Shown piece by piece: positions 26,619 through 39,600 of a stretch of 64,000 nucleotides of DNA. The position numbers and the translations under genes were made by a program. Origin of the DNA: Pseudomonas sp. KU26590 (GTDB lineage: Bacteria; Pseudomonadota; Gammaproteobacteria; Pseudomonadales; Pseudomonadaceae); the NCBI RefSeq assembly GCF_026153515.1, contig NZ_CP110644.1:1113501-1177500 (forward strand), written 5' to 3'. Below the pieces are notes generated by a model. That model was not told the origin of the DNA and did no database searches. It saw only the letters and a list, made by a program, of their open reading frames with translations. Within the stretch, counting starts at the first letter, position 1. Every line of letters begins with the position of its first letter.

Positions 26619-28565
26619 ATGTCTCTGTTCAAACAGCTGTTGATCGCGATCTGTCTGTTTCTGGTGGTTGCCTTTGCGGGGAGTTTTGTCGTCAGCCTGG
26701 AAAGCTCGCGGGCGCAGTACGTCAATCAGTTGCGCTCCCACGCCCAGGACGCCGCGACCTCGTTGGCACTGTCGCTGACGTCCAACATCGACGACCCGGC
26801 GATGGTCGAGCTGATGGTGGCGTCGATCTTCGACAGCGGTTATTACGCAAGCATCCGCGTGGTGGATCTGGCCAGTGGCGACACCCTCGTCGAGCGCAGT
26901 GCGACCCCGGACAATCAGGGCGTGCCGCAGTGGTTCATCAACGCGATCGGGCTTGAGCCGGCGGGCGGCGAGGCGATTGTCAGTCGTGGCTGGCAGCAGA
27001 CGGCGCGGGTCGAGGTGGTGAGCCATCCGATGTTCGCGCTGGCCAAGTTGTGGCAGAGCGCGCTGGGCAGCCTCGGTTGGTTGCTGGTGTGCGGCGTGGT
27101 CAGTGCGATTCTGGGCGCGATGTTGTTGCGTCGGCAGCTCAAGCCGCTGGATTACATGGTGGCGCAGTCCCAGGCGATTGGCCGTCGTGAGTTCCTGGTT
27201 CTGCCCGAGCTGCCGCGCACGCCGGAGCTGCGCCGGGTGGTGCAGGCGATGAACCAGATGGTCGAGAAGCTCAAGGCGCTGTTTCAGGAAAGCACCGAGC
27301 GCAGTGAGAAGCTGCGCATCGAGTCGTATCAGGACAGCCTGACCGGGCTGTCGAACCGCCGTTATTTCGACATGCAGCTCAATGCGCACGTCAGTCATCT
27401 GGAGGACGGCCGCGCGGGGTATTTGATGATGTTGCGCGTCAACGACCTGGCCGGCTTGAACCAGCGTCTGGGTGGCAAGCGCACCGATGCCTTGTTGGTG
27501 GCGGTTGCCGAGCAGTTGGTCCGTCACTGCGAAAAATATCCCGAAACCCGCAACCTCATCAGCCGCAGCCGTGGCGGTGAGTTTGCGGTGCTGGCGCCGG
27601 GCATGGTTCGCGATGAGGCCGTGCAGCTGGTGCAGAATCTAGAGGCGGCGCTGCTGAGTCTGGAAGCCACCGGCGCCTCTGATGTCTCGCCGGTTGCGCA
27701 TATGGGGCTGGCGCCGTACAGCCCGGGCGATGCCTCGCTTACCTTGCTGGCGCTGGCCGATCAGGCGTTGTCCCAGGCTGAAAGCGGTGGCGAGCAATCG
27801 TGGTATTGCATCGAGCGTGGGGCGATTGGTGATCTGGGTGAGGATCAGCACGCGTGGCACAGGACCTTGGATCACGCCCTTGAGCACGGGCGGTTTCAGT
27901 TGTTCTTTCAGCCAGTGGTCGCGTCGGGCGATGGGGCGAGCGTGTTGCATTACAAGGTGCTGTCGCGCTTGGTCGATGCCGACGGTGAAACGATTCCGGC
28001 CGGGCGCTTTCTGCCGTGGCTGGAGCGCTTTGGTTGGTCGAGCCGGCTGGATTTGTTGATGTTGCGACAAGTGCTGGCGCATCTGGGCACGCACAATGAG
28101 CGATTGGCGCTGAACCTGTCGGCGGCGACGCTCAACGATGCGTCGGCGTTGAACGAGGTGTTCAACGCGCTGCGCCTGCACCCGAGACTGGGCGCACGCC
28201 TGACCTTCGAGATTGGCGAGGAGCAGGTGCCGGAGCAGGTGGTGCTGGAGAAGCTGACGCGACGTCTGCAAGAAGCCGGGTATTCCCTGGCGCTGCAGCG
28301 CTTTGGTGGGCGTTTCAGCATGATCGGCAACCTGGCGCATCTGGGGCTGGCGTATTTGAAGATCGATGGCAGCTACATCCGCACCATCGACCAGGAAAGC
28401 CACAAACGGTTGTTCATCGAAGCGGTCCAGCGCGCGGCCCACAGCATCGACCTGCCACTGATTGCCGAGCGTGTTGAGACGGAAGGCGAACACCGGGTAA
28501 TCCTGGAAATGGGGATTGAAGGGGTGCAAGGGCGGCTGTTTGGCGACCCTGCGCCGTGGAAGTGA
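26619..28565 (+). CDS. lapD: c-di-GMP receptor LapD (degenerate GGDEF-EAL)
   Basis: LapD is an inner-membrane receptor that binds c-di-GMP in the cytoplasm and holds LapG in the periplasm. The 648-residue protein has a helix at 5-27, a periplasmic PAS-like domain to about 150, a second helix near 150-172, a HAMP segment, then GGDEF and EAL domains. Both are degenerate: RGGEF (about 317-321) replaces GGDEF and KVL (446-448) replaces EAL, as expected for a receptor without catalysis. The start at 26619 has a clear AGGAG site; longer frames upstream overlap lapG and are rejected. The length agrees with P. fluorescens LapD. Confidence 0.97.
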   Translation: MSLFKQLLIAICLFLVVAFAGSFVVSLESSRAQYVNQLRSHAQDAATSLALSLTSNIDDPAMVELMVASIFDSGYYASIRVVDLASGDTLVERSATPDNQGVPQWFINAIGLEPAGGEAIVSRGWQQTARVEVVSHPMFALAKLWQSALGSLGWLLVCGVVSAILGAMLLRRQLKPLDYMVAQSQAIGRREFLVLPELPRTPELRRVVQAMNQMVEKLKALFQESTERSEKLRIESYQDSLTGLSNRRYFDMQLNAHVSHLEDGRAGYLMMLRVNDLAGLNQRLGGKRTDALLVAVAEQLVRHCEKYPETRNLISRSRGGEFAVLAPGMVRDEAVQLVQNLEAALLSLEATGASDVSPVAHMGLAPYSPGDASLTLLALADQALSQAESGGEQSWYCIERGAIGDLGEDQHAWHRTLDHALEHGRFQLFFQPVVASGDGASVLHYKVLSRLVDADGETIPAGRFLPWLERFGWSSRLDLLMLRQVLAHLGTHNERLALNLSAATLNDASALNEVFNALRLHPRLGARLTFEIGEEQVPEQVVLEKLTRRLQEAGYSLALQRFGGRFSMIGNLAHLGLAYLKIDGSYIRTIDQESHKRLFIEAVQRAAHSIDLPLIAERVETEGEHRVILEMGIEGVQGRLFGDPAPWK

Positions 28566-30222
28566 TGGGCTGAGGAATGTGCCCGCTGTTTTAACTCAAT
28601 AATGATGGCTGACGCGCTATGTGAAGGCGCGCGCTTGCCCGCGAAGGCGGTGGGTCAGTCACCTTTCTATCAACCGACAGAACGCGTTCGCCAGCAAGCC
28701 GGCTCCTACGGATTTGTATCTGCGGCGAACAGGGATGCTGCGCCAGACACCGTACGGTGTAGGAGCGTGGCTTGTCCCGCGATCGGCTGCGCAGCAGTCG
28801 TCAAACCTCCCGACGCATTTATCGCTAGCACACCGCGTTCACCGGGTTGACTGCCACTTCGCGCCAGATCGCGGGACAAGCCACGCTCCTACGAATTGGG
28901 TGGGTTGATGAGTGTGCGTTGTGTCAGGTGCTCATGTCTGCGCCTCGGAAACCGCATTCGCGGGCAAGCGCGCTCCTACGCCCTGCGGGCAGAGGCGGAC
29001 CGCGATCCATTCCATTTCATTCTGCGATTGCACAGCTACGGGATGATCATCCAACGCGAATTACCAACAGGAACGCAGATTAATGGCCGGCGCAAATCCC
29101 CTGTAGGAGCGCGCTTGCCCGCGAAGGGGGTGTGTCAGACGGCATTGATGTCACAGACCCGCCGCTTCGCGACCGTCGTAACCTCCGATTGCTCCTACAG
29201 TGGATTTGCGTGCGACGCGGATTTTGGATGCGGGTACGCAAATCCGTTCGACGTTGATTTGGATGCGGGCGCAGAAATGGTAGGAGTGAGCTTGCTCGCG
29301 ATTGCGGTGGGTCAGTCACCTTTGTATTAACCGACAGAGCGCGTTCGCCAGCAAGCCGGCTCCTACGGATTTGTATCTACGGCGAACAGGGATGCTGCGC
29401 CAGCCACGCTCCTACGAATTGGGTGGGTTGATGAGTGTGCGTTGTGTCAGGTGCTCATGTCTGCGCCTCGGAAACCGCATTCGCGGGCAAGCGCGCTCCT
29501 ACGCCCTGCGGGCAGAGGCGGACCGCGATCCATTCCATTTCATTCTGCGATTGCACAGCTACGGGATGATCATCCAACGCGAATTACCAACAGGAACGCA
29601 GATTAATGGCCGGCGCAAATCCCCTGTAGGAGCGCGCTTGCCCGCGAAGGGGGTGTGTCAGACGGCATTGATGTCACAGACCCGCCGCTTCGCGACCGTC
29701 GTAACCTCCGATTGCTCCTACAGTGGATTTGCGTGCGACGCGGATTTTGGATGCGGGTACGCAAATCCGTTCGACGTTGATTTGGATGCGGGCGCAGAAA
29801 TTGTAGGAGTGAGCTTGCTCGCGATTGCGGTGGGTCAGTCACCTTTGTATTAACCGACAGAGCGCGTTCGCCAGCAAGCCGGCTCCTACGGATTTGTATC
29901 TACGGCGAACAGGGATGCTGCGCCAGCCACGCTCCTACGAATTGGGTGGGTTGATGAGTGTGCGTTGTGTCAGGTGCTCATGTCTGCGCCTCGGAAACCG
30001 CGTTCGCGGGCAAGCGCGCTCCTACGCCCTTCGGGCAGAGGCAGACCGCGATCCATGCTATTTCATCCCGCAGACCAACCTGGGGATCATTCAACGCGCA
30101 ATACCAGCGGGAGCACCGGTTAGCCGACGCCGCCACTCAACTGTAGGAGCGCGTCAGCCAGCATTATTTTTTCGAATGGCATTCCGTAAGCGGGTAAGCG
30201 CCTCAGGCCGGGGAGGTGGGCT
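28566..30222. repeat. REP-rich intergenic region with 523-bp tandem duplication
   Basis: No gene is supported in these 1.66 kb. Two units, 28879-29401 and 29402-29924, are nearly identical (the only difference I found is a G/T change near 29280 and 29803). A third, partial unit runs from 29925 to about 30060 before diverging. A partial copy of the unit's end also lies at about 28650-28745. Inside are several REP elements of the GTAGGAGCG / GCGGGCAAGCGCGCTCCTAC type in both orientations. The open frames here are repeats of the same translated REP sequence, not proteins. Confidence 0.9.
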
Positions 30223-30561
30223 TCAGATCAGCCGTTGTTCATCATCATTGATCAAGTCACTCAGGCCGCCCAGTGTTTCCCGGGCCTGGGTTCGATCCAT
30301 CAGTTTCGCCTGTGCGGCGGAGGGGAGGTCGGTGATGTTGAGGATGCCTTTGCTGGTCAGGACCTGAATCAAGTCGTCCAGTACCCGGATCATGTCCATG
30401 TCGCTGGACTTGAGCTGGATCAGGCTTTTCTCGACCACTTCGTTGGCAAACCAGGCTTGCACCTGATGGTCATCGGGCGGCAGTTGCTCGCTCGCTTCGG
30501 CAAAAGCCGTCGCTTCCACGCGAATTAGCGTGCCATCGGCATCGCGCTGAACGTAAAACAT
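30223..30561 (-). CDS. Small conserved protein downstream of the giant adhesin
   Basis: A 112-residue acidic soluble protein (starts MFYVQRDADGTLIRVEA) with no signal peptide or membrane segment. It begins 83 bases after the adhesin stop, same strand, with a GAGGAA ribosome site, so it may be the last gene of the adhesin operon. The spacing between lapD and lapA in P. fluorescens also holds one small gene. Proteins of this kind are often labelled tryptophan synthase subunit beta-like in databases, but nothing here looks like TrpB: it is far too short and lacks the PLP lysine motif. Function is unknown. Confidence 0.75.
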   Translation of the reverse strand: MFYVQRDADGTLIRVEATAFAEASEQLPPDDHQVQAWFANEVVEKSLIQLKSSDMDMIRVLDDLIQVLTSKGILNITDLPSAAQAKLMDRTQARETLGGLSDLINDDEQRLI

Positions 30562-30644
30562 GGCTCATTCCTCAGGGACTAACCGGGCTGGCAACCGTCA
30601 GGGACGGCTGCCAGCACAGTACAACAGCTCTCGCGGCTCAGCTA

Positions 30645-33600
30645 TCAGTGGTGATCGACTTTGATGGTCGGATCCGCACCGCTCACCAGCGAGTTGACCA
30701 TGGCATTGCTCCAGGTCACCCCTTCCACCTTGATGTGCACATCGGCCGTGGTCGCCGCGGCAGCCGCAGAGACATTCGACGCGAACTGCCCGGTGGTGCT
30801 GACTTGCAGAATGGTGTCACGGCCATCGTTGGTGACTTGCAGGTACTTGCTGAGGGTGTCGGTGTCTTCACCTTGCAGCAGATCACGCAGGTCGATACGG
30901 TCGCCTTCGCCTTTGTTGAAGTCCTTGATCACGTCAAAGCCACCGCTGTTGGTGTCGCCCGCTTTCCAGGCGAACGTATCGGCCCCTGCGCCACCGGTGA
31001 GGATGTCGTTGCCTTTACCGCCCACCAGGATGTCGTTGCCGTTGCCACCATTGAGGATGTCGTCGCCACCCTGGCCGAACAGAATGTCGTTGCCATTGCC
31101 GCCGAGCAGGGTGTCGTTGCCGTCCTGCGACGTTGACGACGAATTGGCCAGGTGAGCCACCGCGTCCAGGTTGTTGGTCACGAATGAGTGCAGCGTCTTG
31201 TCATCGATGGTCGACACGTTCACGTGCAGGGTGTCTGCCGCGAACGCCTTGAGCGCCGTGATGCCGCCCTGGGTGTTGTAGGTGATCAGATCACCGAACA
31301 GGATGTCATTGCCGTCGCCACCGTTGAGGGTGTCGCTGCCCGGAGCGATATCTTTCTGGTCGCCCAGTACCGCTTTCGCCAGATCATCCGCGTTGACATT
31401 ACTCAGTGCATGACCGTCGCTGTCGTAGTGATCAAGCGTGCTCGCCTTGACGGCCGAGTTCAGGCCGATCGCTTCGATGGTTGGCGACTGCTTCAGCAAC
31501 AGGGCGTAGCCGGTGTCCGCTTCCGCCAGCACAACGCTGCTGCCGTTGGTTTCAGGTGAATTCAGGCTGTATTCATAACCGCCCTTGCCGTCGGCGTGGC
31601 TGGCAAGCGTGCCGACCAGCGCGCCGTTGCTGTTGCTGGCGTAGCTGTACACATGGCCCACGGTGTCGATGGCGACTTTGCCGTTCACCGTGTAGGTGCT
31701 GCCCAGATGCCAGCTTTCGAGGGCCGTCGCCAGCGTGATGGTCGTACCACTGACAGTGCCGAGCACGGTACTGGTGTTCTGGTAAACGTTAGGCTCGCCG
31801 TCGGTGATGAAGTAAGTGCGGTTCTCGCCTGTAGGGTTGGTGCTGTTCAAGCCGGCAAACCAGTTCGCCGTGGTCTTGAAGGCGTCTTCGTAGTTGGTTG
31901 TACCGCCCGACGTCATGGTCGCCAGTGCAGCGGCCAGGGTTTTCAGGGCTGCGGCCTTGTCAGACATATCCACGGAAACGGTAGAGCGTACGTTGGTGTC
32001 GAAATCCACCAGCAGCACGTTGATCTTGCCGGCGTTGGCCGTCTGAGCACCGTTCGCCAGTTTCTCGAAGACCGACTGCAGCTGCGTCTTCGCCGTGTCG
32101 AGGGATTTGCCCATGCTGCCCGAGCTGTCGACGATGAAGGCGATGTTATAGCTCTTGCCCTGCACGATGGTCGTGCCGCTGACGTCGCCGACGATGATGT
32201 CGCCACCGGTGGTGCCAGTGATCGGCGTCGGGTCGGTGCCGGCCAGGCCTTCACTCGAGTTGTAGGTCTGAGACTCAACGGTGACCGTGATCGCCTTGCT
32301 GTCGCTGGCGCTGGCCACGGCGCTTGGTACGCCTGGAACGTTTGCTTCGGTCGCCGTCGCTGTGACGTTCAGCGTGAACTTGCCGCTGAAGTAGTCAGGC
32401 GTGGTGATGCTCAGCGTCGACAGGTCGAACTGGCTGACATCGATCGTGTCCATCACGGTTTTGCCGTTTTCGACGTGAGTCGTCACGGTGGCCGTGTGGC
32501 CTGCGGCGTCGGTCAGGATCGAGCCGGCCGGTGCGCCGCCACTCAGGGTCGTGACGTGAGTCTCCGAACCGTCAAGGCTGTCACCGAACACCGCTTTGAC
32601 CGGGCTCAGCTTGATCGCGGTGCCTTCGGTGCCGTGGTTCAGCTCGTAACCGGTGTAATAACCCTCACCGCTGCCAACCGTGCCTTCGTGCAGCGGCGAG
32701 ACGTTCAGGCCGGAAGCCTTGAGGTCATCGACCGTTGCGAACAGCAGCACGTTGGTGCTGTTCAGGGCCACGGTCTGAGTGGCGCCGGTGCTGATGTTCT
32801 TGTCGACCAGGTTGATGCTGTAGTTGCCCGGACCTGCCTGGTTGTAGTGGTAGATGTCCAGGGTGTAGTAGCCGGACTCTGTCGGCGTGAAGCCCGCGCT
32901 CTGGATCTTGCCACCCGCGCCCCATGTAGCGTTGGCGGCGGTCTGGCCAGCGACGGTAATCAGCAGACTGTCGTCCGCGGTACCGGAGAAGGTGTAGGTG
33001 TGGCCGGCTTCCATGTAGACCAGACCGGACAACTTGGTGCCGGTACCGACCGCGACGGAAGCGTCCTGCGCTGCGGCGGCGACGGTGTGAGAGGTCGACG
33101 CGACGGTGGTGTTGAAGCCGGCCTTGATGGTCGCTTCGTTGGCGCCCTGACCGTTGGTGCCCATATTGGTCAGCGTCCCGACGTAGACGTCCTTGACCAG
33201 ACCGGTCGACTGAACGACGCCGGTACCCAGTGTCACCAGCGGTTGGTCGGCGACAGGTGCCACGCTGATGGCGCCGGTGGCTTTGACCGAACTCGTCAGA
33301 CCCTGATCGTCGACGGCCTTGTAGGTGAACGAGGTGCTGCCCGCCCAATCGGCGGCTGGCTTGAAGTACACCGTTGCAGCGTTGCCGACTGCCGCGATGT
33401 TACTCAGGCTGGTCAGCGCCACTTTACCGGCTGCATCCGCGTAGAAGGTGCCGTGTGCGGCCATGTCCACCAGGTTGAAGTGGTCAATGGTGCCATCGAC
33501 GTCGGTGCCGGTCAGCTTGACCGCGATAGTGGTGTCTTCGTTGCCCGTTGCCGAAGCTGACTTGGTCACCGGCGCGTCGTTGACGGCGATCACGTTGATC

Positions 33601-36600
33601 TGGCTGTTGTGTACGACAGTCTGGTTATTGCTGCCGTTGGCATCAGCGTCGGTGACAGCGATGGTCACACCGCGCTGTGCAGTGCTCGGGTTATCGCTGT
33701 TGTCGGCGTAGGTGATCGACTTGATCAAGGTTTCGTAGTTGGCAACCGAAGCCTTGCCGGTCAAGTCGATGACGATGTTGCCTTTGGCGTCGTTGCTCAG
33801 CGTGTAAGTGATACCCAGATCGGTCGTGGCGCTGTTGGTGCCCTTGTAGTACTGGGACACGATCAGGTCTTCAGCCTGAATGCCGGTCAGCGTGATCTTC
33901 GCGCTGCTCAGCTGGGTGCTGTCGACGTCAGTGATGCTGAAGTCTTTGACGATCGCGATCGGCGCGCCGTTTTCGGTGTAGGTGATGCTGTCGAAATTAA
34001 CGACCGGTGCGTCGTTCACTGGCGTGACATTGACGGTCAGCGGCTGTTGGGTCGTTGCCGACGGGCCGTTCAGTTCGGTGGACGTCGCGTTGACAATCAG
34101 GTCGATCTGGCCGTTGAAGTTTTCCGGTGGCGTGATGGTCACCTTGGTCAGGTCCCAGCCGTCGAGCGCTGCAGTGCCGTTGCCGCCGGCAGTTGACGTG
34201 TAGCTGTGAGTGCCATCAGTGACGACAGCACCGACTGGAACGCCGGAAACGGTCAGATGGCTCAGGCTCTCGGAACCGTCGTTATCGACCAGGGTGGTGC
34301 CAATGTTCAGGTGGATGGCCGTGTCTTCCGGGCCGGTAACCGCAGGCGCGATCACGGTCGGGGCGTCTGCAACCGCGGCCACATGGACGTTGAACGTCAG
34401 GTCTTTGCTGACCGGAGCCGCGGCGCCGTCTTGGGCGGTAGCGGTGACGGTCAGGGCAATGTCGCCGCTGAAGTTGGCAGGCGGGGTGAGCTTGAGTTTG
34501 CTCAGGTCCCAATCCGTCACGTCGGTGGCGGTAGCGCCGGCCGTGGCGTTGAAGGTGTGCGTGCCGTCGCTCAGGGAAGCGCCAACCGGGATGCCCTTCA
34601 TGCTGACGGTCAGGGTTTCGGAACCGTCGACGTCAGTGGTCGCTGCCTTGATGGTCGACAGCAGAATCGCGTTGTCTTCCAGGCCGCTGTTCAGGTGCTC
34701 GGTGACGCTGATGTTGTTGACCACGCCGCCGAAGGAGTTCGCGTCGCCGGCCTTGAATTCCAGCTTCGCGCTGCCGTCTGTGGTGACCGGCACGTCGAAG
34801 GTGTAGGTCTTCAGACCCACTACAGTATTGGTCAGCGTGCCGACCAGCTTGCCGCCCCAGAAGACGTTGATCAGCGAGTTGTCGACCGCGCCTGCACGGA
34901 CCGAGTAATCGAGCGAAACGGTGTAGGTCGCGCCGGCTTTTGCGTCGATGTTGGTGTACAGGTTGCTCGGGTCGCCGCTGTTGCGCTCCAGCTCCAGCAC
35001 TTGGCTGTTGTTGCTGTTGCCGGCAACGCCGTAGGTGCCCGGGGTGCGGATTTCAACGGTGCCGCCGCTGTTGTCGGTGTGCCACGCGCCGCTGCCGATG
35101 TTGCCGATCACGGTCGTGGTCGCGCCGTTCACGTTCAGCGAAGCCACGGTCTGGTCGTCCACGAGGGACAGGGCAGGGGTGTCAGTGACCGGGTTGACCT
35201 TGATGGTGCCGGTCGCCGGTGTGGTGTCTGCCTGCCCCTGATTGTCGACGGCGGTGTAGGTGAATTGGGTGCTGCCGCTCCAGTCGCCGTCCGGCTTGAA
35301 GAAGACGGTTGCGCTGTTGCCGGTCGCCTTGATGACACTGGTGCCGTCCAGTGCCTGAGTGCCTGCGGCGTCGGCGTAGAACGTGCCGTGCTGCCCAAGG
35401 TTGACCAGGTTGAAGTGGTCAATGGTGCCGTCGACGTCGGTGCCTGTCAGCTTGACCGCGAGGGTGTTGTCTTCGTCGCCCGTGGCCGACGCTGGCTTGG
35501 TCACCGGCGCATCATTGACGGAAATCACGCTGATCTTGCTGTCGTGTACGACGGTCTGGTTGTTGGTGCCGTTGGCATCCACGTCGGTCACAGCGATCAT
35601 CACACCACGCGGCGCAGTGCTCGGATTGTTGCTGTTGTCGGCGTAGGTGATCGACTTGATCAGGGTTTCGTAGTTGGCAACCGAAGCCTTGCCGGTCAGG
35701 TCGATAACGATGTTGCCGTTGGCGTCGTTGCTCAGCTTGTAGCTGATACCCAGATCGGTAGTACCGGTGGTGCCGTCGGTGCCGCCTTTGTAGTACTGGG
35801 AAACGATCAGGTCTTCGCCTTTGATGCCGGTCAGCGTGATCTTCGCGCTGCTCAGCTCAGTGCTGTCGACATCAGCGATGCTGAAGTCTTTGACGATCGC
35901 AATCGGTGCACCGTTTTCGGTGTACGTGATGCTGCCGAAGTTGACGACAGGCGCGTCGTTGACAGGCGTAACGGTGATGGTGCCGGTTGCCGGGGTGGTC
36001 GAAGCCGTGCCCTGATTATCGACAGCGGTGTAGGTGAACGGCGTGCTGCCATTCCAGTTGGCGTCAGGCTTGAAGTAGATCGTCGCACCGTTGTCGGTGG
36101 CGGTGATGCTGGTAGTGCCGGTCAGCGGCTGGGTGCCGGCGGCGTCCGAGTAGAACGTGCCGTTGGCAGGCGTGTTGACCAGGGTGAAGTGGCCAATGGT
36201 GCCGTCGACGTCGGAGCCGGTCAGCTTGACCGCGACGAGCGTGTCTTCGTTGCCATTGCCTGTGGCCGTGTTAACGAGCGGCGCATCGTTCACTGACGCG
36301 ACGTTCACGGTCAGCGACTGCGTCGTGGTGGCCGAATCCTTGTTGGCGCCTTCGGTCGATGTCGAACTCACTTGCAGGTTGATCGAGCCGTTGAAGTCTT
36401 TCGGCGGCGTGATGGTCAGGGTGCTCAGGTTCCAGCCAGTGAGGTAAGCCTCGCCATCGCCGCCTTCAGAAACAGGGATGGAGGTGTAGCTGTGGCCGTT
36501 GCCATCGCTCAGCACCGCGCCCACTGGAATGCCGCCCACAATGACCGGTCCGAGGGACTCAGAACCGTCGGTGTCGACCAGTGCCGCGCTCAGGTCCAGC

Positions 36601-39600
36601 TTGATGGCGGTGTCTTCATCGCCTTGGGCGTTGGTGACAGTAACAATCGGGGCATCAGCCACCGGCGTGACATTGATCGTGCCAGTTGCTGTGTTGCCGG
36701 CTGGCAGGCTCTGGTTGTCGACAGCGGTGTAGGTGAAGTTGGTGTCGCCCGCCCAGTTGGCGTCCGGCTTGAAGTAGATCGTCGCGCCGTTGTCCGTGGC
36801 GGCGATGTTGTTCAAGTTGGTCAGCGGCTGGGTGCCGGCGGCGTCCGAGTAGAAGGTGCCGTGTGCAGGCGCAGTGACCAGGTTGAAGTGGCCAATGGTG
36901 CCATCGACATCGGAGCCGGAAAGCTTGACGGCGATGGTGGTGTCTTCGTTGCCTGCACCCGAAGCGGCGTTCACAACCGGCGCATCGTTGACGGCCACGA
37001 CATTGATCAGGCTGTTGTGAACGACGGTCTGGTTATTGGTGCCGTTGGCGTCCACATCGGTGACAGCGATGGTCACACCGCGCGGCGCGGTGCTTGGGTT
37101 CTCGCTGTTGTCGGCGTAGGTGATCGACTTGATCAAGGTTTCGTAGTTGGCAACCGAAGCCTTGCCAGTCAGGTCGATAAAGATGTTGCCGTTGGCGTCG
37201 TTGCTCAGCGTGTACTTGATGCCCAGACCGGTATCACCGCTGGTGCCGCCCTTGTAGTACTGGGTGACGATCAGGTCTTCAGCCTGAATGCCGGTCAGCG
37301 TGATCTTCGCGCTGCTCAGCTGAGTGCTGTCGACGTCGGTGATGGCGAAGTTGTTGACGATCGCAACCGGTGCACCGTTTTCGGTGTAGGTGGTGCCTTC
37401 GAAGTTGACCACTGGCGCGTCGTTGACCGGCGTGACGTTAACGGTCAGCGACTCGGTGTTTGTCGCTTTCTGGCCGGTGATTTCAGTCGAGGTCGAGCTC
37501 ACCTGCAGGGTGATCGGGCCGTTGAAGTCAGCCGGTGGCGTCAGGGTCAGCTTGGTCAAATCCCAGCCGTCGATGATGACTTTACCGTCGCCGGTCGGGA
37601 TCGAGGTGTAGCTGTGGGTGCCGTCAGTCAGCACGCCGCCGACCGGGATGCCGCCAACGGTCAGGCCGCTGAGGCTTTCCGAACCGTCGGTGTCAACGAG
37701 AGCCGTGCCGACATTGATCTTGATCGCCGAGTCTTCAGCGCCCTGGGCGTTGGTGACGGTGACGATCGGGGCATCAGCCACAGGCGTGACGTTGATCGTG
37801 CCAGTTGCTGTGTTGCCGGCTGGCAGGTTCTGGTTGTCGACAGCGGTGTAAGTGAAGTTGGTGTCGCCTGCCCAGTTTGCGTCCGGCTTGAAGTAGATCG
37901 TCGCGCCGTTGTTGCTGGCGGCGATGTTAGTCAAGTTGGTCAGCGGCTGAGTGCCGGCAGCGTCGGAGTAGAACGTGCCGTTGGCTGGCGTGTTGACCAG
38001 GTTGAAGTGGCCAATCGTGCCGTCGACGTCAGAGCCGGTCAGCTTGACAGCGATGGTGGTGTCTTCGTTGCCTACGCTGGAAGCTGTGTTCACGGTCGGT
38101 GCATCGTTGACCGCCGTCACGTCGATTTCGCCGGTGGCGCTGCCCGACAGGTTGTTGGTGCCATTGGCATCAACGTCGGTCACTTCGATGGTCACGCCGC
38201 GTGGGGTGGTGATCGGGGCGTCACTGCTGTTGGCGTAGGTGATCGAGTTGATCAACGTCGTGTAGTCAGCGATCGACGCCTTGCCGGTCAGGTCGATGAT
38301 GATGTTGCCATCGGCATCGTTGCTGAGGTTGTAGCTGATTCCCAGCGTAGTGGTGCCACTGTTTGCACCGGTGTAGTACTGGGAAACGATCAGGTCTTCA
38401 GCCTGAATGCCAGTCAGCGTGATTTTTGCGCTGCTCAGTTGGCTGCTGTCGACGTCGCCGATCTGCAGGTTGCTGACCAATGCCTGAGGTGCGCCGTTTT
38501 CGACGTAGTCAGGGTTGGTGAAGGTGACGGTTGGCGCGTCGTTGACCGGCCCGACGTTGACAGTCAGAGACTGAATCGTGGTGGCCGAGTCCTTGTTGGC
38601 GCTTTCGGTCGAGGTCGAGCTCACCTGCAAGGTGATCGGGCCGTTGAAGTCTTTCGGCGGCGTGATTGTCAGGTTGGTCAAATCCCAACCGTTGATGTAG
38701 ACCGCGCCGTCGCCGGTCGGAATCGAGGTGTAGCTGTGGGTGCCGTCAGTCAACACGGCGCCCACAGGAATGCCGGACACCACGAACGGGCCCAGAGATT
38801 CCGAGCCATCGGTGTCGACCAGCGCGGTGCTCACGTTCAGCTTGATCGCAGAATCTTCATTACCTTGGGCGTCGGCAACGGTCACGATCGGTGCATCGGC
38901 CACCGGCGTGACGTTGATGATGCCGTTGGCTGGCGCGCCCGTTTGCAGGTTCTGATTGTCGACCGCGGTGTAGGTGAAGCTGGTGTCACCGGCCCAGTTG
39001 GCGTCCGGCTTGAAGTAGATCGTCGCGCTGTTGTTGCTGGCGGCGATGTTGCTGAGGTTGGTCAGCGCCTGGGTCCCTGCGGCGTCGGCGTAGAACGTGC
39101 CGTGCTCGGCCATGGTGGCCAGGTTGAAGTGGTCAATGGTGCCGTCGACATCAGCGCCGGTCAGCTTGACCGCGATGGCGGTGTCTTCGTCGCCCTGGCC
39201 CAGTGCTGCGTTGACGGTCGGCGCGTCGTTAACGGCGATCACGTTGATCTGGCCGTCGTGCACGGCGGTCAGGTTAGTGGTGCCGTTGGCGTCCAGGTCG
39301 GTGACAGAGATGGTTACGCCGCGCGGAACGGTGCTCGGGTTTTCGCTGTTGTCGGCGTAGGTGAGCGACTTGATCAGGGTTTCATAGTTGGCGACCGAGG
39401 CATTGCCCGTCAGGTCGATCACGATGTTGCCGTTGGCGTCGTTGCTCAGGGTGTAGGTGATGCCCAGGTCAGTGACGCCGGTGGTGCCACCTTTGTAGTA
39501 CTGGGACACAACGAGGTCTTCAGCCTGAATACCGGTCAGCGTGATCTTCGCGCTGCTCAGTTGCGTGCTGTCGATGTCGGTGATGCTGAAGTTGTTGACC

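Noticed and set aside
26619..28565. LapD as an active diguanylate cyclase or phosphodiesterase
   Set aside because: Both signature motifs are degenerate (RGGEF, KVL), as expected of a c-di-GMP receptor.
28602..30367. Several 60-180 residue open frames between lapD and the adhesin operon
   Set aside because: They are translations of the same duplicated REP-containing DNA and repeat each other almost exactly.
30223..30561. Tryptophan synthase beta-like label for the 112-residue protein
   Set aside because: Length and sequence carry none of the TrpB PLP motifs; the label is probably a propagated database name.
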